This document shows positions 1-10,000 of a stretch of DNA of 64,000 bases, in pieces. This DNA comes from an uncultured Desulfobacterales bacterium (GTDB lineage Bacteria; Desulfobacterota; Desulfobulbia; Desulfobulbales; Desulfocapsaceae). The stretch spans positions 28,923-92,922 of the forward strand of contig CALGIJ010000005.1 in assembly GCA_937915545.1 (NCBI GenBank), written 5' to 3'. The position numbers and the translations under genes are program-made. How positions within the stretch are numbered: the first letter of the stretch is position 1; every line of letters starts with the position of its first letter. Under the pieces are notes generated by a model. That model searched no databases, was not told where the DNA came from, and saw only the letters and a list, made by a program, of their open reading frames with translations.

Positions 1-2
1 CC

Positions 3-1613
3 GTCGCCGCTTGGGCCAAGCGCCTTGAAAAGGCCGCCGAGGAGCTGGGCAAGGACTTTAAGGCGCTCATTTTTCGCGCCATGCCCAAGCTCGACGGCTT
101 CGCCGCCTACGACGACGGCAACACCCTCTACACCCGCGGCGACGGGCGGCGCGGCACCGACATCAGCCGCGTCTTCGAGCGCGGCCTGCAGGTCGCCCGT
201 GGCGGTCGACGTGGCCTCGGCGCCGGCGAGATCGTCGTCGGGCGCAGCTACTTTCAGGAACACCTTGCCGGGCTCTTCGACAACTCGCGCAACTTCCAGG
301 CCAGCCTGATCAAAGAAAAGGAACTCGAGGCGCCGGCGCTGGCCGCCATCCGCTCCGGCGAGGCGGTGTTCTTCCCCTTCGCCCTGCTGCCGGACTGGCA
401 GGGCCCCTGGGAGGAGCTGGCCCGCGATTTCGAGGAGGTGGTCAGCAGCCTGTGGCGAGCGGTGGACTACGACGTCGACGGTATCGTCATCGAGGTGCAG
501 GAAGACGAACTGCGCCAGCATCTCGGCGCCACCCGCCACCATCACCGCTGGCAGATCGCGTACAAGAAAAATACCGAAACCGCCGAAGTCGAAGTGCTGC
601 GGGTGGTACCGCAGACCTCGCGCTCGGGGCGGGTCAACCCGGTGGCCGAGGTCGAGCCGACGCGGCTCTCCGGGGCCCTCATCCAGCGGGCCACCGCCCA
701 CCATTATAGAATGGTGGTGGAGAACGGCATCGGGCCGGGGGCGCTTATCCGCCTGTCGCGCAGCGGCGAGGTCATTCCCAAGATCGAGGAGGTCCTCGAG
801 CCGGTGGTCGCCGAGGTGCCGCAGAACTGCCCCAGCTGCGGCGGGGCGCTGGTCTGGGAGGGAGATTATCTGCTCTGTGTCGACGGCATGAACTGCCCGG
901 CGCAGATCACCCGCGCCATCGAGCACTTCTTCAAGGTCCTCGGCAATATCGACGGGTTCGGGCCGTCGGCGGTGGAAAAACTCTACCTGGGCGGTAAGGC
1001 CAGCCTGCCGGTCATCTACGGCCTTGGCGAGGGTGACTTCCAGAGCCTCGGCTTCGGGCCCAAGCAGGCGGAGAACATGGTGGCGCAGCTCGCCCGCAGC
1101 CGCCTGCTCGCCATCGAGGACTGGCGCTTCCTGGCTGCCTTCGGCATCTATCGCCTCGGCCTCGGCAACAGCGAAAAACTTCTCGCCGTCTATCCCCTGG
1201 AGAGGATGTTTTCCCTCTGCCGCGAGGAGATCGTCGCCGTGCGCGGCTTCAACGACAAGACCGCCGACGAAATCCTCGCCGGGCTGGCCGCCAACCGCAA
1301 GCTCTTCGACGAGCTCTACGCCCTTGGGTTTAATGTGCTGGCCACCAGACAGGAATCAGGCGATGAGGGCGGCAGCGGGCCGCTCGCCGGCAAGCTCGTC
1401 GTCTTCACCGGCACCATGCACAGCGGCAGCCGCGACGACATGAAGAAAGAGGCCAAAAGGCTTGGCGCGAGGATCGGCGAGGCGGTCAGCGGCGCCACCG
1501 ACCTCCTCGTCTGCGGCGACAAGGTCGGCGCCGCCAAGCTCACCAAGGCGGAGAAACTCAGGGTGCGCATCGTCAGCGAGGAGGAGTATCTGCGCCTCAT
1601 CGCACCCCGCTGA
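3..1613 (+). CDS. NAD-dependent DNA ligase (LigA-like, divergent), 5' truncated by window edge
   Basis: This protein seals nicks in duplex DNA using NAD+. The frame is open from base 3, so the true start lies outside the window; 536 residues are visible. The adenylation motif KLDG has its catalytic Lys at codon 87-89. Next come an OB-fold region, a four-Cys zinc finger (CPSCG about 20 residues before CVDGMNCP), helix-hairpin-helix segments and a C-terminal BRCT domain (about bases 1375-1610, beginning GKLVVFTGTM). The domain order is that of LigA, but the OB and Zn regions differ from typical LigA (for example LSRSGEVIPKIEE where LigA has a RRAGDVIPQ-like stretch). It could be a second, LigA-related ligase rather than the essential one. 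The family assignment is firm; the paralogue question is open. Confidence 0.9.
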   Translation, partial: VAAWAKRLEKAAEELGKDFKALIFRAMPKLDGFAAYDDGNTLYTRGDGRRGTDISRVFERGLQVARGGRRGLGAGEIVVGRSYFQEHLAGLFDNSRNFQASLIKEKELEAPALAAIRSGEAVFFPFALLPDWQGPWEELARDFEEVVSSLWRAVDYDVDGIVIEVQEDELRQHLGATRHHHRWQIAYKKNTETAEVEVLRVVPQTSRSGRVNPVAEVEPTRLSGALIQRATAHHYRMVVENGIGPGALIRLSRSGEVIPKIEEVLEPVVAEVPQNCPSCGGALVWEGDYLLCVDGMNCPAQITRAIEHFFKVLGNIDGFGPSAVEKLYLGGKASLPVIYGLGEGDFQSLGFGPKQAENMVAQLARSRLLAIEDWRFLAAFGIYRLGLGNSEKLLAVYPLERMFSLCREEIVAVRGFNDKTADEILAGLAANRKLFDELYALGFNVLATRQESGDEGGSGPLAGKLVVFTGTMHSGSRDDMKKEAKRLGARIGEAVSGATDLLVCGDKVGAAKLTKAEKLRVRIVSEEEYLRLIAPR

Positions 1614-1746
1614 GGCTGCTGGTTAGTCTTGCTGGAGGCCACCGCGTCTGTGACCTGCTGTACGAGGAGGAGTGAGGATGTGGTGAGGCCGGCGGCCCGA
1701 GGGGGTGATCGTCACCGCTCCCCCTCCTGGCCATAGGTTTGGATGC

Positions 1747-1935
1747 CTATTTGGGCGGCTGCAGAAGCTTGCCGGCCTTGGCGATGTTCTCGTGAGGGAC
1801 TTCGTCGATAAAGATCAGTACCGATTCCGGCGGCTTGCCGGCTTCGCGGCTGAGGACGTCGGTGACGCCCTGGCTGATCTTCTCCTTCTGCTCCTTGCTG
1901 AGGGTTCCGGCGACGCGGATGCTGATGTAGGGCAT
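1747..1935 (-). CDS. 4-oxalocrotonate tautomerase family protein
   Basis: A 62-residue member of the tautomerase superfamily, small enzymes that use an N-terminal proline (exposed after Met removal) as catalytic base. The chosen start gives MPYISIRVAG, placing Pro directly after Met as the family requires; the in-frame upstream extension would bury it. A Shine-Dalgarno-like GGAG lies about 10 nt upstream. The length (about 62 residues) matches the family. It is transcribed convergently to the ligase, and its substrate cannot be told from context. Confidence 0.85.
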   Translation of the reverse strand: MPYISIRVAGTLSKEQKEKISQGVTDVLSREAGKPPESVLIFIDEVPHENIAKAGKLLQPPK

Positions 1936-2090
1936 GGTGGTTTTCTCCAAATAAGAGGTGGAAAAGGATGGCTTGCCGTGGCCCTGGGGCCGCATCCACT
2001 GTACCCGGTTTGCCGGGTTGACAAAAGAGGCAGTTGCGCCGCCAGCAGGTTGCGTCGCAAAGGGAAAAACGTTTGCAGAGGGAGGAAACG

Positions 2091-2582
2091 ATGTTTGTCG
2101 ACAAGAACGCCGTTTTGGCCGGACTCGCCAATACCCCCAAGATTCTCGCGGCCTTCATCGCCGATATCGACGAACGGCGGCGCCAGCTGCTGCGCGGCCC
2201 GGGCTGCTGGACCATCGATCGCCACCTTGATCACCTCGCCCGGGTGCAGCCGATGCTGCTCGAACGCCTGCAGCGCTTCGCCGCCGAGGAATCGCCCTGC
2301 TTCGTGCCCTTCGTGCCGCCGGCTGACGGCCGGCCCGTTGAGGGTGAGTGCCTCCCCGCCGACGAGGCCATCGCCGCGTTCACCGACGGGCGCCGCCGCC
2401 AGCTCGAGCTGCTCTTTGGCGTCGACGAAAGCTACTGGACCCGCCACGGCAGCCACCCCGAGTACGACCGCTACTCCACGGTGATACTCGTGCGCCACAT
2501 GCTGGCGCACGACTACTGGCATATGTACCGCATGGAGGAGCTGTGGCTGACCAAGGACGCCTTCCTGACTCGGCTCGACTGA
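2091..2582 (+). CDS. DinB/YfiT-like four-helix protein
   Basis: A 163-residue protein resembling the DinB/DUF664 four-helix bundle family, metal-binding proteins often linked to thiol-dependent or damage-related reactions. The His pattern fits this: WTIDRHLDHLAR near residue 43 and the C-terminal VRHMLAHDYWHMYRMEEL, which would supply the usual three His ligands. The start is supported by GGAGGAAACG immediately before the ATG; an upstream in-frame ATG lacks such a site. Function is unassigned. It stands alone, divergent from the tautomerase. Confidence 0.7.
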   Translation: MFVDKNAVLAGLANTPKILAAFIADIDERRRQLLRGPGCWTIDRHLDHLARVQPMLLERLQRFAAEESPCFVPFVPPADGRPVEGECLPADEAIAAFTDGRRRQLELLFGVDESYWTRHGSHPEYDRYSTVILVRHMLAHDYWHMYRMEELWLTKDAFLTRLD

Positions 2583-2602
2583 AGTGAACTCCCGTTTCGC
2601 TC

Positions 2603-3376
2603 TCAGGCAGTGGGCTGGCCGCTCGCGGCAAAGCGCAGGGTCTGGCCATCAGCGGGGATAAGCAGCCGCCGGCCGTCTGTGCCGGCCTTGTCCACCGCCT
2701 GCCGCAGGGCGGCGCGGGTGACGGTGCAGTGGTCGAGGGCCTCGAGGTGAACGGCGACCACCGTGGCATCGGGGGCGGCTTCCAAAAGGCGCAGGGTGTC
2801 GGGGATGTCCATGATGATCGGCGCGAAGCCGGGCAGCGTCGCCCCGCCGCAATGGCTGATGATGAGCTGCGGCTGGTGGGTGGCGAGGGCCTCGGCCACC
2901 GGCTCGCACCAGATGCTGTCGCCGACCCAGTAGACGGTCGGCTCGCCGGCGGCGGCGAGGACGAAGCCGGCCACCTCGCCGAGCCGTTCGAGGATCTGGC
3001 CGCTGCCGTGGCGGCCTCCGGTTCTGGTAATGGTAAGGTTGTTCCAGGAAAGACGCTCGGCCAGCGCAGTGACATCGGTAAAGCCGTGGGCACGCAAACC
3101 TTCCACATCGACCGGGCTGCACAGCAGGGGCAGGTCCTTGGGAAGGCTGGCGATGGCCGCTTCGTCGAAGTGGTCGGGGTGAAGGTGGCTGACCAGGACG
3201 GCATCGACCCCGGCGAGGATCTCGCTGACCGGCAGCGGCAGCGGGGTGGTCGGGTTGGGGGCTTTGCCGGCGAAGGAGCGCGTCGTCCCGACCTCGCCGA
3301 GCATCGGGTCGGTGAGGATGGTGTGACCGCCGAAGCGGATCTTCATGGTGGCGTTGCGCAGCAGTTGCAGGTCCAT
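2603..3376 (-). CDS. Metallo-beta-lactamase-fold hydrolase (UlaG-like)
   Basis: A 257-residue metal-dependent hydrolase of the beta-lactamase-fold superfamily, most like the UlaG/YycJ-type L-ascorbate-6-phosphate lactonase relatives. The zinc-binding motif HLHPDHFDE lies near residue 65; other likely ligands are in VYWVGDSIW, ISHCGG and VVAVHLEALDH. The start MDLQLLRNATMKI was preferred to an upstream ATG because a GGAG ribosome site precedes it and the fold begins there. It ends convergently with the DinB-like gene. The substrate is unknown. Confidence 0.8.
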   Translation of the reverse strand: MDLQLLRNATMKIRFGGHTILTDPMLGEVGTTRSFAGKAPNPTTPLPLPVSEILAGVDAVLVSHLHPDHFDEAAIASLPKDLPLLCSPVDVEGLRAHGFTDVTALAERLSWNNLTITRTGGRHGSGQILERLGEVAGFVLAAAGEPTVYWVGDSIWCEPVAEALATHQPQLIISHCGGATLPGFAPIIMDIPDTLRLLEAAPDATVVAVHLEALDHCTVTRAALRQAVDKAGTDGRRLLIPADGQTLRFAASGQPTA

Positions 3377-3454
3377 GGCAGTCTCCAGGGGGTGAGGTGA
3401 GTGGGGCGAAAATGATCGCATCAACGTGTTTGCAGATTACCGGCAACACGGCCG

Positions 3455-3470
3455 TTCGCCAAGTGGCGAA
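3455..3470. promoter_or_regulatory. 16-bp palindrome in the MBL-hydrolase/galE divergent region
   Basis: TTCGCCA-AG-TGGCGAA has perfect 7-bp arms. Its right half continues as GTGGCGAAAATGA, closely resembling GTGGGGCGAAAATGA at 3401-3414, about 60 bp closer to the hydrolase gene. The site lies between divergent start codons at 3376 and 3638. It could be an operator, but no regulator is identified. Confidence 0.4.
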
Positions 3471-3637
3471 AATGACCAGGAGCTGACTGCTGGCGATTTC
3501 CTGCCCGGCCCTCAGGCGAGAGCCACCTCGGGGCTAGGCGAGCCCCGGGTGCGGGGCTTTGCCCTTGTCTTTCTCGCCTCGCTGTGCTATCTCGGGGCGA
3601 CGCAGGCCAGTACATCCACTTTTACACGGAGGGGTTT

Positions 3638-4660
3638 ATGCATATTCTCGTCACCGGCGGGGCCGGCTATATCGGCAGCCATACCTGTCTTACCCTGCTC
3701 GAGGCGGGCCACCGGGTGACGGTGGTCGACAACCTCTCCAATTCCAGCCGCGAGTCGCTGCGCCGGGTGGAGGAACTCACCGGCCGCTCCGTCGCTTTCC
3801 ATCATGTCGATCTCCTCCACCGAGAGGGGCTTGCAGCGGTTTTCGCCGGCTGCAGGGAGAAAATCGACGCGGTCATCCACTTCGCCGGCAAGAAAGCGGT
3901 GGGCGAGTCGGTGGCCAAGCCGCTGCTCTACTACCACAACAACCTCACCGGGACCATCAACCTCTGCGAGGTCATGGCCGCCCACGATGTGCGCGATATC
4001 GTCTTCAGCTCCTCGGCCACCGTCTATGGCGATCCGGCCTCGGTGCCGATCAGCGAAGACTTCCCCCTCTCCTGCACCAATCCCTACGGGCGCAGCAAGC
4101 TGATGGTCGAGGAGATCCTCCGCGACCTGCACATCGCCGACTCCGCCTGGCGGGTGTGCCTGCTGCGCTATTTCAACCCGGTGGGGGCCCACCCCAGCGG
4201 ACGCATCGGCGAGGACCCCGAGGGCATCCCCAACAATCTCGTACCCTATATCGCCCAGGTGGCGGTGGGCAAGCTGTCCTGCCTGTCGGTATTCGGCGAC
4301 GACTACCCGACTCCCGACGGCACCGGGGTCAGGGACTATATCCATGTCGTCGACCTCGCCGCCGGCCATCTCAAGGCACTGGAGCGGCCCGAGCGCGGGC
4401 CGGGGGTATCGGTGTACAACCTCGGCACCGGGCGCGGCTACAGCGTCCTCGAGATGGTGCGCGCTTTCTCGCAGGCGGCGGGGGTGGAGATCCCCTACCG
4501 CATCGCCGCACGCCGGCCCGGTGACATCGCCGCCTGCTACGCCGACCCCGGCAAGGCCCTGCGTGAGCTGGGCTGGCAGGCGCGCCTCGACCTGGCCGAC
4601 ATGTGCCGCGACACCTGGCGCTGGCAGAAGGCCAACCCTCAGGGCTATCCCAAGCAATAG
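3638..4660 (+). CDS. galE: UDP-glucose 4-epimerase
   Basis: Interconverts UDP-glucose and UDP-galactose with bound NAD+, supplying galactose units for polysaccharide and LPS. The 340-residue length is typical for GalE. The N-terminus MHILVTGGAGYIGSH is the NAD-binding GxxGxxG Rossmann motif; SSSATVYG carries the catalytic Ser/Thr and NPYGRSK the catalytic YxxxK pair. RYFNPVGAHPSG and NNLVPYIAQVA are also classical GalE blocks. The ATG at 3638 follows a GGAGGGG ribosome site and places the Rossmann motif at the extreme N-terminus. It appears monocistronic. Confidence 0.95.
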   Translation: MHILVTGGAGYIGSHTCLTLLEAGHRVTVVDNLSNSSRESLRRVEELTGRSVAFHHVDLLHREGLAAVFAGCREKIDAVIHFAGKKAVGESVAKPLLYYHNNLTGTINLCEVMAAHDVRDIVFSSSATVYGDPASVPISEDFPLSCTNPYGRSKLMVEEILRDLHIADSAWRVCLLRYFNPVGAHPSGRIGEDPEGIPNNLVPYIAQVAVGKLSCLSVFGDDYPTPDGTGVRDYIHVVDLAAGHLKALERPERGPGVSVYNLGTGRGYSVLEMVRAFSQAAGVEIPYRIAARRPGDIAACYADPGKALRELGWQARLDLADMCRDTWRWQKANPQGYPKQ

Positions 4661-4963
4661 CGCCGCGTCGCCCCTGCCCGGCGCCATGATGCGTCGGGCC
4701 CCTCCGCCTAGTCCTTCCCCTGACAGCTCATTTGCTCCTGCTGTCGCCGATCTGTTCGTGAAAACGACAAAAGTTCGTTGAGATACGACATTGTCGCAAT
4801 TATGAATTTTGTTGAATCAAACATTAAAAATTAATGTGCGTGTTTAGCAGTGGTTTCGCGGGGATGATCGTATCGCAGTGATTTGTCCTAAAAAACCGCC
4901 TTGCACTTCTTTCTGCCCGGTGGTATTTGTTCTCAGAAACCCCACTGAGGCACTGTTTGCACA
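4661..4963. other. Intergenic region upstream of the Hdr-Mvh cluster
   Basis: About 300 bp without a gene. The middle (roughly 4760-4850) is AT-rich compared with its surroundings and is the likely promoter zone for the downstream hydrogenase cluster. It carries the palindrome annotated separately at 4785-4796. I could not fix -35 and -10 boxes with confidence, and there is no sigma54 -24/-12 pair with correct spacing. Confidence 0.5.
4785..4796. promoter_or_regulatory. Palindrome ACGACATTGTCG upstream of the Hdr-Mvh cluster
   Basis: CGACA-T-TGTCG is a perfect 5-1-5 inverted repeat. The same 12 bases (ACGACATTGTCG) occur upstream of the OsmC-family gene at 25205-25216. A shared redox regulator is possible; chance recurrence is not excluded. 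Confidence 0.35.
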
Positions 4964-5458
4964 ATGCGACCAAACGAAAAAAAGACAATGATCTTCGGCT
5001 GTGGCAACGTCATCATGGGCGATGACGGCTTCGGCCCAGCGGTCGTCGACCGTCTTCACGAGCAGTACATTCTGCCCGCAGAGGTCGAGGCCATCGATGT
5101 CGGCACCTGCGTGCGCGAATATCTCTTCGACTACCTGCTCACCGAGGAAGGACGACCGGAACGGATCATCGTCCTCGACGCCGTCGACTTCCCCGGCCGC
5201 GCGCCGGGCGAGGTCTTCGAGATCGTGCCGACGGAGATCCCCGCCAAGAAGATCCACGATTTCTCCCTTCACCAGTTTCCCACCGTCAACCTGCTGCAGG
5301 AACTTGCCGAGCACACCGGAATCTCGGTAACCATCCTTGTGGCGCAGATAAAATTCATCCCCGAGGAGATCGCCCCGGGCCTTACGCCGGCCATGACCGA
5401 GGCCGTGGCGAAGACGTGTCAGAAGCTCTCACAAATTCTTTCGTTACAAGCAAAATGA
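4964..5458 (+). CDS. Hydrogenase maturation protease (FrhD/HycI-type)
   Basis: An endopeptidase that removes the C-terminal tail of a [NiFe]-hydrogenase large subunit after nickel insertion. The protein has 164 residues and shows the family N-terminal block IFGCGNVIMGDDGFGP (consensus GxGNxLxxDDGxG, with an Asp nickel ligand), VLDAVDFPG and LHQFPTVNLLQ. It is nearest to the F420-hydrogenase FrhD subgroup. Its clear substrate is the MvhA-like protein encoded 6 kb downstream, which keeps a 25-residue tail after its nickel-binding motif. Its TGA stop overlaps the Shine-Dalgarno of the next gene, so translation is probably coupled. The start at 4964 has a modest ribosome site; an internal Met nine codons later is an alternative. 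Confidence 0.88.
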   Translation: MRPNEKKTMIFGCGNVIMGDDGFGPAVVDRLHEQYILPAEVEAIDVGTCVREYLFDYLLTEEGRPERIIVLDAVDFPGRAPGEVFEIVPTEIPAKKIHDFSLHQFPTVNLLQELAEHTGISVTILVAQIKFIPEEIAPGLTPAMTEAVAKTCQKLSQILSLQAK

Positions 5459-5469
5459 GGTGACCTTGT

Positions 5470-6921
5470 ATGATGTATGAATTTAAAGTCAGCGACCTCG
5501 CAGAAGAATTTGGGGTTCATCGAAACACCATAAGGAACTGGATCAATGCCGGGACCCTGCCTGCCAAGGAGGGTCCGGGCCGCAAGTACCTTATGAAGTT
5601 TCAGGATTACCAGAAACTCTGTGAAAAGTTCGGCCGCGAGCCGCACATCAGCCCCGCCAACAACGTCAGCGCCAAGGCCCTCGGCGCTCTGGAAGTCTCC
5701 GATGTGGCGCCGCTGGAGATTACCGGAAAGAAGAGCGAAATCGCCATCGACCCCTCGTGGGCCGATGCCTGCCTCACCTGTGGCACCTGCGCCAGCGCCT
5801 GTCCCATTTCCGGTGTCGACGGGCTCGATCCGCGCAAGATCGTGCGCATGGCGGCGCTCGGCATGGACGAGGAACTGGTCGCCTCGAACTGGCCATGGAA
5901 GTGCACCATGTGCGCCAAGTGCGAGGAGAGCTGTCCGGCGAACATCCAGATCATCGCCCTGATGCGCAAGATCCGCGGCAAACGGGCCCGCGCCAAGGTA
6001 CCCGGACCGATTCACAAGGGTGTCGCCATGTGTCTCGAACGCGGCAACAACCTCGGCATCCCCAAGGAAGATTTCGTCTTCCTCTGTGAAGATCTCGGCC
6101 AGGAACTCGCCGAGGATTGCTGTCCCGGCTTCAAGACCCCCATCGACGTGCACGGCGCCCGCGTACTGGTCACCGTCAACTCCAAGGAACCGTTCGGCGA
6201 GCCCGACGACATGAAGTGGTGGTGGAAGATCTTCTACGCCGCCGGGGAATCCTTCACCATCTCCTCCGAGAACTGGGAGGGCGTCAACTGGGGGCTCTTC
6301 TCCGGTGACGACGAGGCGATGAAAACCGTTGTCGGCCGTATCGTCGACAACATGAGGAGGCTGAACTGCAAAGTTCTCCTCCTCCCCGAGTGAGGCCACG
6401 CCTATTTCGCAACCCGGTCCGGGTTGAACAAATGGTACCCCGAAGTCTTCAACGAGTTCAAGGTGGTGAGCGTGTTCGATCTGCTCCTCGAGTACATCCA
6501 GGAGGGCAGAATCCAGCTCGACAAGTCGGTGCATACCATGCCCGTCTCCTACCATGACCCCTGCAACTACGGCCGCAAATCCCTCAAGGCCTTCGGCAAG
6601 GCCTATTTCGAGGAGGGCCGCGCCATCACCAAAGCCTGCTGCGACGATTTCCGCGAGCTCAATCCCAACCGCAACGGCGCCTATTGCTGCGGCGCGGGCG
6701 GCGGCGCCTGGGCCATGCCCTTCTCCGAGGAGCGCGTCTACTATGGGCGCATCAAGGCCCGGCAGATCGTCGAGTCGGGGGCTCACCTGCTCATCGCCCC
6801 CTGCCACAACTGCCGCGACCAGATCATGAAATCGCTGATCAAGGAGTATGACCTCAACCTCGAGGTCAAGTATATCTGGGAGCTGGTCGCCGATTCGCTG
6901 ATCATGCCCAACAAGCAGTAG
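5470..6921 (+). CDS. HTH-domain / HdrC-HdrB-like Fe-S selenoprotein (in-frame UGA 6391-6393 = Sec308)
   Basis: A 483-residue fusion. Residues 1-55 are a MerR/excisionase-like helix-turn-helix (VSDLAEEFGVHRNTIRNWIN). A ferredoxin part follows with two CxxCxxCxxxCP clusters (CLTCGTCASACP and CTMCAKCEESCP), as in HdrC. The C-terminal half is HdrB/DsrK-like, with CCPGFKTP, YHDPCNYGRKS and YCCGAGGGAWAMPF (CCG-type cluster ligands). A single TGA interrupts the frame in LPE-U-GHAYFATRSG, exactly where relatives have PECGHAY. Coding continues in the same frame to the CCG motif, and a hairpin with a GGUC loop starts 16 nt after the UGA. It is therefore read as selenocysteine, not a stop. The role is electron transfer to a disulfide-type acceptor. 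The DNA-binding domain is unexpected. ATG 5470 has a good GAGGTGA site. Confidence 0.85.
6410..6426 (+). promoter_or_regulatory. Putative SECIS hairpin of the HTH-Hdr selenoprotein
   Basis: CAACCCG-GTC-CGGGTTG is a perfect 7-bp stem beginning 16 nt after the UGA at 6391. The apical G-GUC resembles the GGUC-type loop bound by SelB in enterobacterial SECIS elements. Confidence 0.7.
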
Positions 6922-6981
6922 GCTGCCGCTCGGGCAAAATGGCCACTGTCCCCGGGAACGGGGCGGGGCAAGGAACATTGT

Positions 6982-7007
6982 CATATCCGCCGCAGGCGGC
7001 GGATATG
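6982..7007 (+). repeat. Perfect 12-bp inverted repeat between the Hdr genes
   Basis: Arms at 6982-6993 and 6996-7007 are exact complements separated by AG. There is no T-tract, so it is unlikely to terminate transcription. It sits about 25 nt upstream of the HdrA start and may stabilise or segment the mRNA. Confidence 0.6.
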
Positions 7008-7033
7008 GAAGACACACAGAGGAGACACCCAAG

Positions 7034-10000
7034 ATGCAGGACACCAAGAAAATCGGGTCGGTGATGATTGTCGGCGGCGGCGTTACCGGAATGCAGGCCG
7101 CCCTCGATCTCGCCGATGCCGGGTACTATGTGTATCTGGTGGAAAAGAGCGGCGCCATCGGCGGAGCCATGGCCCAGCTCGACAAGACCTTCCCCACCAA
7201 CGATTGCTCGATGTGAATTATCGCGCCAAAATTGGTTGAGTGCGGTCGGCACTTGAATATACAGCTGATGACCTTGAGCGAGGTCACCAAGATCGACGGC
7301 GTTGCCGGGAATTTCACCGTCACCGTCAAGGAAGCGCCACGTTATGTGGACATGGAGAAGTGTATCGCCTGCGGTGCCTGCACCGAGAAGTGCCCGAAAA
7401 AGGTGGACAGCGAGTACGACGCCGCCACCGGCAAGCGTAAGGCGATCTACGTCAAATACGCCCAGGCGGTGCCGCTCAAGTACCAGATCGACCCCGCCAA
7501 CTGCATCCGCCTGCAGAAGCCCGGTGCCTGCGGTTTCTGTGAGAAGGTCTGCGATGCCGGGGCGATCAACTTCAACGACACCGAGAAGATCCACACCCTC
7601 AACGTCGGCGCCGTGGTCCTCGCCCCCGGGTTCGAGGCCTACGACCCCACCGACGCCAAGGTCTGGGGCTTCGGCGTCTACAAGAACGTCATCACCTCGC
7701 TGCAGCTCGAGCGCTACCTGTCCGCCTCCGGGCCGACCGAAGGGCACCTCATCCGCCCCTCCGACGGCAAGCCGGTCAACAAGGTCGCCTTCCTGCAGTG
7801 CATCGGCTCCCGTGACGAGAACCTCTGCGGCAATGGCTACTGCTCCTCGGTCTGCTGCATGTACGCCATCAAGGAGGCGGTCATCGCCAAGGACCACGTG
7901 CCCGGGCTGCAGACCTCCATCTTCTATATGGACATGCGCACCCACGGCAAGGAGTTCGATCAGTATCTCGAGCGGGCCCGCGAGGATTCGGGGGTGCGTT
8001 TCGTGCGCTGCCGCGTCAATGGTGTCGAGACCGACGGCGCCAGCAGCGACCTGCGTCTGCGCTATGTCAACGAGGAAGGCCGTCAGAAGGAAGAGTTCTT
8101 CGACATGGTGGTGCTCTCCGTCGGCCTGCAGACCCCGAAACACGTCCTGGAACTTGCCCAGACCGCCGATATCAAGCTGACCGCGGACAACTTCGCCGCC
8201 ACCTCCGATTTCGCCCCGGTGCAGACCTCCCGCGAGGGCATCTTCACCTGCGGCGCCATCGCCGGGCCGAAGGACATCCCGCAGTCGGTGGTCGAAGGTT
8301 CGGCCGCGGCGGCGGCTGTCGCCGACCTTCTCGCCCCATCCCGTTTCGCCTTGACCCGCCAGGCGAGCTTCCCGGCCGAGAAGGACATCTCCCAGCAAGA
8401 GCCGCGCATCGGCGTCTTCGTCTGCCATTGCGGATCGAACATCGCCGGTGTGGTCGACGTCAAGGCGGTGGAGGAGTATGCCGCCACCCTGCCCGATGTG
8501 GTCTACGTGGAGCGCAATCTCTTCTCCTGCTCCCAGGATACCCAGAACATGATCGCCAAGCGTATCCAGGAGAAGGACCTCAACCGTATCGTCATCGCCG
8601 CATGCACGCCGCGGACCCACGAGCCCCTCTTCCGCGAGACGCTCAAGGCCGCCGGGCTTAACGAGTATCTGGTGGAGATGGCCAACATCCGCAACCACAA
8701 CTCCTGGGTGCACAGCAAGAATCCCCAGGATGCCACCGCCAAGGCCAAGGACCTGGTGCGCATGGCGGCGGCCAAGGTTACCTTCGGGGACTCCCTCAAG
8801 CCGGTGGCGGTGCCCATCACCCAGAAGGGCCTGGTCATCGGCGGCGGCGTCGCCGGCATGACCGCCGCCCTTAACCTCGCCCGTCAGGGATTCGAGGTGC
8901 ATCTGGTGGAGAAGAGCGACACCCTCGGCGGCAACGCCCTCAACATCAAGCACACCTGGTCAGGCGAGCACGTGCCCACGCAGGTAGCCAAGCTGATTGA
9001 CAAGGTTATCTGGAATGACCGCATCATCATCCATAAGGAACACACGGTGACCGCGGTGGAGGGCTTCGTCGGCAACTTCCGCTCGACCATTACCGGCGCC
9101 GACGGCAGCAGCAAGGTCATCGAGCACGGCACCGGCGTCGTCGCCATCGGCGGCGAGGCCTTCCTGCCCAAGGAATACAACTACGAAACCATCACCCGCG
9201 TCGTCACCGCGGTGCAGTTCGACAAGCTCTTCGAACTCAAGGAGAAGCACGTCAAGCAGGCCAAGCGCTTCGTCTTCATCCAGTGCGTCGGCTCCCGCGA
9301 GGGGGACCACATGTACTGCTCCAAGGTGTGCTGCACCCACTCGGTGCAGTCGGCCATCGCCCTCAAGAAAGAGAACCCGGAGCGCAACGTCTATATCCTC
9401 TACCGTGACATGCGCACCTACGCGCAGCGTGAGTCCCTGTTCCGGCAGGCGCGCAAGCTCGGCGTCATTTTCATCAACTACGAGCTGCACGGCAAACCCA
9501 AGGTCACCGAGAACGGCCCCGATATCGACGTCGAGGTTTGGGATCATGTCCTGCACCGCCCGCTGAAGATCAAGGCCGACATGGTCATTCTCGCCACCGC
9601 CATCCGGCCGCGCGAAGATGCCGCCGAACTCGGCAAGCTCTACAAGGTGCCGGTGGATGGGCACGGCTTCTTCCAGGAGGCCCATGCCAAGCTCAAGCCG
9701 GTGGATTTCTCCACCGATGGCATGTTTGTCGCCGGTCTCGCCCACTATCCCAAGCCGGTGGAAGAGGCAGTGGCCCAGGCCCTGGCGGCCTCGGCCCGTG
9801 CCGCGACGCTGCTCTCCAAGACGCAGATCTCTCTCGATGCGGTCAAGGCAGCCGTCGACGAGAACTACTGCGACGGCTGCGCCCTGTGCGTCGACGTCTG
9901 CCCCTACCACGCCATCACCCTGGTGGAGCGTGCTGGAGAGGACGATCGCGCCAAGGGCCGCCTGATCAGCGTCAACAAGGCCAAGTGCAAGGGCTGCGGC

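Noticed and set aside
4940..4960. Sigma54-like GGCAC...TTTGCA just before the protease gene
   Set aside because: The GG and GC are only 8 bp apart instead of 10, and the site is too near the start codon.
6902..8953. A 683-codon open frame opposite hdrA
   Set aside because: Antisense to HdrA with all its cluster motifs; also spans the UGA site. No independent support.
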